Below are positions 59,240 to 64,000 of a stretch of DNA of 64,000 nucleotides, piece after piece. Positions within the stretch are counted from its first letter, which is position 1; each line of letters opens with the position of its first letter. The stretch is from Bacteroidia bacterium (lineage in GTDB: Bacteria; Bacteroidota; Bacteroidia; Bacteroidales; F082): contig JAJTAY010000011.1 in the NCBI GenBank assembly GCA_021287165.1, positions 121,922 to 185,921 on the forward strand, given 5' to 3'. The notes beneath the pieces are model-generated. The model was given only the letters and a program-made list of their open reading frames with translations, did no database searches and was not told the DNA's origin. Position numbers and translations under genes: made by a program.

Positions 59240-62200
59240 ATGACGAACAAGTTTACGTTTCTGCGTATGCTTCCGGCAATGCTCTTTGTGATGCTGCTTT
59301 TAGGAAGCAATGTGGTTGTACTTGCCCAGCAGCCTCCGGGCTCCACTTGTGATAATCCGCTTGTGGTAGATCCTGTAGCTGCGCCTCTTGTTGGTTTTCA
59401 AATCAATTCGGAGGCTTATGGCAATGATTACACCTCTGCGATGGTCAATCCAAGCACCAGTTATTTGAATGGGTATGACATTGTATTTCAATTTACTTTG
59501 TCATCCCCCAGCTTTATCAATGCCTCAATTCAGGGTGCCTGGACCGGGCTGATTTTTGTTGGTCAGTGCCCGAGTTTGGCCAATCCGGCTCCGAGGCTTG
59601 CTTTTGCTGGAGGTTCGACAGGTGCTACAGTGCCCCAGTTTTCGCTGGAATCCGGCACCTACTTCATGATTGCAGGCACATGGCCTGCTCCGGATTTCAC
59701 GGACATGACCATAAACTTTTCTGCCACCCCAATTCCTTCAGGAGCTGTGTTGGTTTCCAATGTTTCGAGTCTTGATGTTGGCTGGGCTGTTCCTGGTTTC
59801 GACACACAAAGTAAATCCTTTACGGTTACGAACCAGGGTCTGGCTGATGCACTGATCAACCCGGCTGCGGTTAACTTTACCGGTGCCAACGCCGGCCAAT
59901 TCTCGGTTGAGTGGCCTTCCTATACAGCACCTGCCTCCATTACTCCCGTTACTACGCTGATGGACATGACACAGGCTTCGGGCAACCTTCCTGCCATTAT
60001 CGACAATGCCGGTAATAACCGCGGAGCCGGATTCAACGGACAATATGTTTTTGTTGCTTCCCGTCAGAATGGTAACCATGTTTACTATTGGGATGTAAAC
60101 AGCCCGGCTGCACCACCTCAGGAGCTTGACCTTTCAGGGATCGCTGGCGGAACTTTCACATTGTCGGACCTCGCCGTTGTTGGAAACCACGTTTTCGTCT
60201 CCAACATGGTATTTGTAGGTGGTGAGTTCAAAGTTTATTATTGGAACGGTTTGAGCGCTCAGCCTTCAGTATTGTTGAGCTATCCTGCTGCTCCAGCACG
60301 CCTTGGCGATGCCATCAGTATCATTGGTGATCCTGCAACAAATGCTTTTCTTGTTGCCAGCGGACATGGAACCAAGGACTTTTATGTATGGGAAATTGTG
60401 AACGGACAGATTCCTAACACTACCCCAGTGGTTTATAACTTCCCCACGATAACCAATGCCAACTTTGGTCGCATAATTGGCATCCCTGGCTCCACCAATT
60501 TCATTGCTTCAGGCTCTGGATTTGGAGTGCTGCTTCTCGATCCTCAAATGAATATACTTGCTGAAATTCCTGCTGCATGGTTCCCGTATTGGAGCATGTA
60601 TCCGATGGTATTCTACAGCAGTGGAGAGCGCTATCTCGCCTATCATCATGTACAGACTGGTGCAGGTGGAACGCAAAATAAATTTTACGTTCTCAACCTG
60701 AGTGGTGCCGATCTCGTAACCGCTTTCCAGAATTTGGCTGCCGGTGTGTTTGCTGATAAGGTTGTTCATGAAGTGAACCTTGGCAGTATCGCCAACGGTA
60801 ATGCCAGCGTTGGTTTGGATAACGTTCCCGACGCACAGGGCAATCCGGTATTCATGGCTTACAGCGCCGGTAACGGTTTTATTGTTCAGAAGTTTACCAA
60901 TGTTCAGCCGCTCGTCATCCCATTCGGACAGAGCAAGAACGTGAAGGTTACTTTCAACCCGGCCGCAGTTGGCAATGCAAATGCTACACTAAACATTCCT
61001 TATAATGGATCTACAAGTCCCCTGTCTGTTGCTGTACAGGGAACCGGTTATAATGCAATGACCGGCTTCACACAGAACTTTGACGCCGTTAATCCGATTC
61101 CTGCGAATTGGATGCCCGACGGATGGAGTGGCCTGGTTCAATCCACAGCAGCAACTGCAGTTGTTGATGTCAGAAATGTTGGTACACCATTATCGCCTCC
61201 AAACCACGTTCGTCTGTTTTTCGCTACCGATCTCAGTGCCAATGTTCTGCTTATATCACCTGTTGCAACAAATCTGGCTCAGTCATGGGTAAGATTTGCC
61301 GCAAAAATGGCAGTTAGCACACACACTGGTAATGTACAGGTTGGTTATACCACAAGCAGGACAAACCCCGCAGCTTTTGTTTCTGTTCAAACAGTTGCCG
61401 TAACCGGAACATATGCTAACTATTCGGTTTCCTTTGTTGGAGGAACTTTCCCTGACAATGCCTATATCGCATTCCGTTTTGTTCCCGAAGTGGCCAGCCG
61501 CACGCTCTATATTGACGATATCGTTTATGAGTTTGTACCTACCCAACCTGTTTTTCATGCTGATAAAGAGCAGGTTAACTTTGGCGCCAATGTTTTCATT
61601 AACGAAACGGCCAATAATACCCTGACCATTTCCAATACTGGTGCGGGAACCCTCACAATTAATCAGGGTGGAGTTAGTATTACCGGTCCGGATGCTGCTT
61701 CATTTGTCATCAATTATCCTCAGGGAATGACCTGGCCTATTGCCCTAACAACAGGCCAGACCTTTACATTCAATCTTGCATTTACGCCAGTACAGGCCAG
61801 GGCATATAGTGCTAACCTTGTAATTCAGGCCAATACGACCGCCGGAACGCATACCATTCCGCTGCTTGGAGCTGGCTATGATGCCACTATCCAACCTGGA
61901 TTCAACTTCGACTTTGTGGGCACCTGGCCACCGCTCGATTGGCGCAAATTTGTCGGTTTGTTCGGGACTCAGCCCATTACACCGACGACCGATAACATCT
62001 GGGTACACAAGAAATTTGGCAACAACGCCAGTTTGCCTGCCAACAACAGTGCAAATATCAATCTTTACAGCACCACACGTCGTCACTGGCTGATGTCGCC
62101 TCCGATTAACCTCGGAACAGGCACAGCCTATCAGCTGGAGTTTGACCTGGCACTCACACAGTGGAACCAGACCACTCCTGCAACCCTTGGCCCAAGCCAT

Positions 62201-64000
62201 AAATTTGCTGTTGTAGTTTCGACTGACGGAGGACTTACCTGGTCGACCGACAACGTATTGCAATGGTGGAATGAGTCGACTCCCATTTCCAATACGGGTG
62301 ATCACATAGTTCTCAGCCTTAGTGGATACAGTGGTCGCATCATGCTTGGATTCTACGGCGAAGCAACTGTGTCAGGTGGAGACGTTGACTTATTCTTTAC
62401 CAATGTAGCGGTTGTTCCCGCCACCGGTCCCACCTTCCCCCCGCCACAGAATTTAACAGCTACCACGGCGCCCAACAGTGTGACATTGAACTGGCAGGCA
62501 CCAGCCACGGCTATGGCACAGCCCTGGAAGGATGTGGTGAATGTTGAGGGCGGTGTTGTTGGTGTTTCGGAGCTTGTTGGCAACGAGCAGGGCACACCTG
62601 CCACTGAGCCTGAGGGCATGAAGATGAACAGCGGCAGCGGCACGCGCGGCATTCTCTTCGACAACGGGCCGTTTGTGAACAATCCCGGAGCAGGCCCTGG
62701 CGGCAGCGATTTGAGCCAGCTTCACTCGGGCATGACCACCTTTGGTCCCAGCATCAATCAGGCCGGTTCCATCAGTGTTGCCGACGACTTCACCGTCAGC
62801 GGCGACCCGTGGAATGTGGAAAGCATCACTTTCTATGCATATCAGACCTCGGCCACACACCCCACACCCCCTGTTTCGACCATTACCAGCGGCCACCTGC
62901 GCATCTGGAACGGTTCGCCAGCCAATCCGGCCAGTCAGGTGATCTGGGGCGATATGACTACCAACGTGATGACCAGCACTTCATGGACCAATGCCTACCG
63001 CGTTAGTTCGACCACTGTAAACAACCAGCGTCCGATCATGAAGGTTGTTTGCTCCACACCTGGTCTCACTTTGCAGCCCGGCCAGTATTGGGTTGAGTGG
63101 GCAGCTACCGGATCTATTGCCAGCGGTCCATGGGGTGTTCCCGTGACCATCAACGACCAAACCACCACGGGCGATGCCCTGCAGCAGACTACCACCAGCG
63201 GAGGCTTTGTTCCGCTCGTGATGGGAGGCACCAACACCGGGTATGGCCTGAGCTTCCTTGTTGAGGGCACTGCCGGAGGCGGCGGAGGCAACAACCTGAC
63301 CGGATACAACATCTACCGCGATGGCACCCTGATTGGCAACGTAGCCGCAGGCACCACCACCTATACCAATGCTCCTGTACCGGCAGGCACATACACTTAC
63401 GGTGTAACGGCAGTATATGGCGCACCCAATCCGGGCGAGAGCAGCCCTGTGACCGTTAGCGTAACCGTTCAGGGACCATCGGGCGCACAGATTGCCGTCA
63501 ATCCCACCTCCATCAGCAAGACTTTGCAGCCAGGCCAGACGGGAACACAGGCGCTGACTATCAGCAACAGCGGCGCAGCACCACTGGAATACAGCATCAC
63601 TGTTACCACCACTGCCCGTGGCACCAGCGCCGTGGAGACCCCGCGCGAAGGCTACAGCCTGCCCATGGGCTCCGACCGTATGAACCCCACCGACGCTGCC
63701 ACACCCGCCGAGCCGGTAATCAAGCCACTGGATACGCCCATTTACCGCAATATGACCCAGGGCTTCGAAGACATCACCCTGCTGCCGGGTCTGGGATGGG
63801 CACTCACCAACAACAGCTCGCCTTTGGGCACCACCGGCTGGTTCCAGGGCAATCCCACGGTATTCCCCGCCCATGCAGGTCCTGAGACCTCCTACATCGG
63901 CGCCAACTACAACAATACCGGAAGCGTGGGCACCATCAGCAACTGGCTCATCACCCCCGTGCTTGAGCTGCAAAACGGTGCTACCGTCACCTTCTGGACG
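59240..64000 (+). CDS. Giant multidomain secreted protein, probable T9SS cargo (partial, 3' end outside window)
   Basis: 1587 codons without a stop to the window edge. Signal peptide about 1-30 (LLLLGSNVVVLAQ). Domains by eye: a pre-peptidase-like N-terminal domain (about 38-165), and a choice-of-anchor D-type Ig domain interrupted by a propeller-like DUF4623-type segment (about 226-555) and resumed by FGQSKNVKVTFNPAAVG. Then anchor-J-like domains (about 610-770 and 881-1060) flank a second anchor-D domain (773-879). An FN3 domain (1067 onward) is interrupted at about 1089-1350. A BACON-like domain (1414-1467) and a third anchor-J domain (WLITPVLELQNGA) reach the edge. The C-terminal sorting signal is not visible. 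No protease motif was found. Confidence 0.88.
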   Translation, partial: MTNKFTFLRMLPAMLFVMLLLGSNVVVLAQQPPGSTCDNPLVVDPVAAPLVGFQINSEAYGNDYTSAMVNPSTSYLNGYDIVFQFTLSSPSFINASIQGAWTGLIFVGQCPSLANPAPRLAFAGGSTGATVPQFSLESGTYFMIAGTWPAPDFTDMTINFSATPIPSGAVLVSNVSSLDVGWAVPGFDTQSKSFTVTNQGLADALINPAAVNFTGANAGQFSVEWPSYTAPASITPVTTLMDMTQASGNLPAIIDNAGNNRGAGFNGQYVFVASRQNGNHVYYWDVNSPAAPPQELDLSGIAGGTFTLSDLAVVGNHVFVSNMVFVGGEFKVYYWNGLSAQPSVLLSYPAAPARLGDAISIIGDPATNAFLVASGHGTKDFYVWEIVNGQIPNTTPVVYNFPTITNANFGRIIGIPGSTNFIASGSGFGVLLLDPQMNILAEIPAAWFPYWSMYPMVFYSSGERYLAYHHVQTGAGGTQNKFYVLNLSGADLVTAFQNLAAGVFADKVVHEVNLGSIANGNASVGLDNVPDAQGNPVFMAYSAGNGFIVQKFTNVQPLVIPFGQSKNVKVTFNPAAVGNANATLNIPYNGSTSPLSVAVQGTGYNAMTGFTQNFDAVNPIPANWMPDGWSGLVQSTAATAVVDVRNVGTPLSPPNHVRLFFATDLSANVLLISPVATNLAQSWVRFAAKMAVSTHTGNVQVGYTTSRTNPAAFVSVQTVAVTGTYANYSVSFVGGTFPDNAYIAFRFVPEVASRTLYIDDIVYEFVPTQPVFHADKEQVNFGANVFINETANNTLTISNTGAGTLTINQGGVSITGPDAASFVINYPQGMTWPIALTTGQTFTFNLAFTPVQARAYSANLVIQANTTAGTHTIPLLGAGYDATIQPGFNFDFVGTWPPLDWRKFVGLFGTQPITPTTDNIWVHKKFGNNASLPANNSANINLYSTTRRHWLMSPPINLGTGTAYQLEFDLALTQWNQTTPATLGPSHKFAVVVSTDGGLTWSTDNVLQWWNESTPISNTGDHIVLSLSGYSGRIMLGFYGEATVSGGDVDLFFTNVAVVPATGPTFPPPQNLTATTAPNSVTLNWQAPATAMAQPWKDVVNVEGGVVGVSELVGNEQGTPATEPEGMKMNSGSGTRGILFDNGPFVNNPGAGPGGSDLSQLHSGMTTFGPSINQAGSISVADDFTVSGDPWNVESITFYAYQTSATHPTPPVSTITSGHLRIWNGSPANPASQVIWGDMTTNVMTSTSWTNAYRVSSTTVNNQRPIMKVVCSTPGLTLQPGQYWVEWAATGSIASGPWGVPVTINDQTTTGDALQQTTTSGGFVPLVMGGTNTGYGLSFLVEGTAGGGGGNNLTGYNIYRDGTLIGNVAAGTTTYTNAPVPAGTYTYGVTAVYGAPNPGESSPVTVSVTVQGPSGAQIAVNPTSISKTLQPGQTGTQALTISNSGAAPLEYSITVTTTARGTSAVETPREGYSLPMGSDRMNPTDAATPAEPVIKPLDTPIYRNMTQGFEDITLLPGLGWALTNNSSPLGTTGWFQGNPTVFPAHAGPETSYIGANYNNTGSVGTISNWLITPVLELQNGATVTFWT

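Noticed and set aside
62981..63973. 330-codon minus-strand reading frame
   Set aside because: It is antisense to a continuous secreted-protein frame in G+C-rich sequence; its translation is low-complexity (Gly/Val/Ala-rich) with no recognisable domain.
1..64000. Prophage, insertion sequence or integrative element
   Set aside because: No transposase, integrase, terminal repeats or phage structural genes were found; gene order is typical of chromosomal housekeeping and envelope loci.

Overview
The window is a chromosomal segment from a member of the Bacteroidota, most likely an anaerobic or facultative Bacteroidales-type organism. The evidence is a SusC/SusD pair, several TonB-dependent receptors with carboxypeptidase-regulatory-like N-termini, a type IX secretion plug protein, a giant secreted protein of T9SS-cargo type, a complete Na+-NQR operon, a fused CcsBA cytochrome c synthase, and repeated use of the Bacteroidota -7 promoter motif TAnnTTTG. 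Shine-Dalgarno sequences are not conspicuous. I see no insertion sequence, prophage, tRNA, rRNA or CRISPR array.

Layout. 1-3.7 kb: 5' part of a SusD-like lipoprotein and a complete SusC. 4.0-8.3 kb: a leftward four-gene module of coiled-coil protein, membrane protein with an OmpA-like C-terminus, Ras/Rab-like small GTPase and soluble histidine kinase. 8.5-12.4 kb: flavin reductase, miaB, mtaB, rpsT. 12.5-17.1 kb: two outer-membrane receptors. 17.2-21.0 kb: priA and a T9SS plug protein. 21.2-28.4 kb: nqrABCDEF, apbE (flavin transferase) and a convergent small Cys-rich membrane protein that resembles the NQR maturation factor NqrM. 28.5-30.5 kb: rpsF-rpsR-rplI, then a SpoU-type rRNA methyltransferase. 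30.5-34.5 kb: radC-wecB and an MbnP/MauG-like pair. 34.6-42.3 kb: a Smr-domain protein, ccsBA, two thioredoxin-fold proteins and an M3 peptidase. 42.4-49.1 kb: small acidic protein, rnpA, yidD, C-terminal processing peptidase, O-antigen ligase-like protein, cdd, ChaN-like protein and a BadF-type sugar kinase. 49.1-51.7 kb: a TonB receptor under a TPP riboswitch. 51.9-55.1 kb: an unusual operon with a cytoplasmic solute-binding-like protein, a G3E/HypB-like GTPase, an ABC ATPase without a permease, and a zinc-ribbon protein. 55.1-58.8 kb: a PepSY-TM protein and nrfHA (ammonia-forming nitrite reductase). 59.2 kb to the end: a multidomain secreted protein that runs off the window.

Functional threads. 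Respiration: NQR with its flavin and putative iron maturation factors, Nrf nitrite ammonification, and system II cytochrome c maturation (CcsBA plus a thioredoxin-like protein) that would supply c-type haem proteins such as NrfHA and the di-haem peroxidase. Envelope: TonB receptors, T9SS plug and cargo. The best candidates for undescribed biology are the ABC/G3E/solute-binding module at 51.9-55.1 kb, the Rab-like GTPase module at 4.0-8.3 kb, and the nested domain architecture of the terminal secreted protein.
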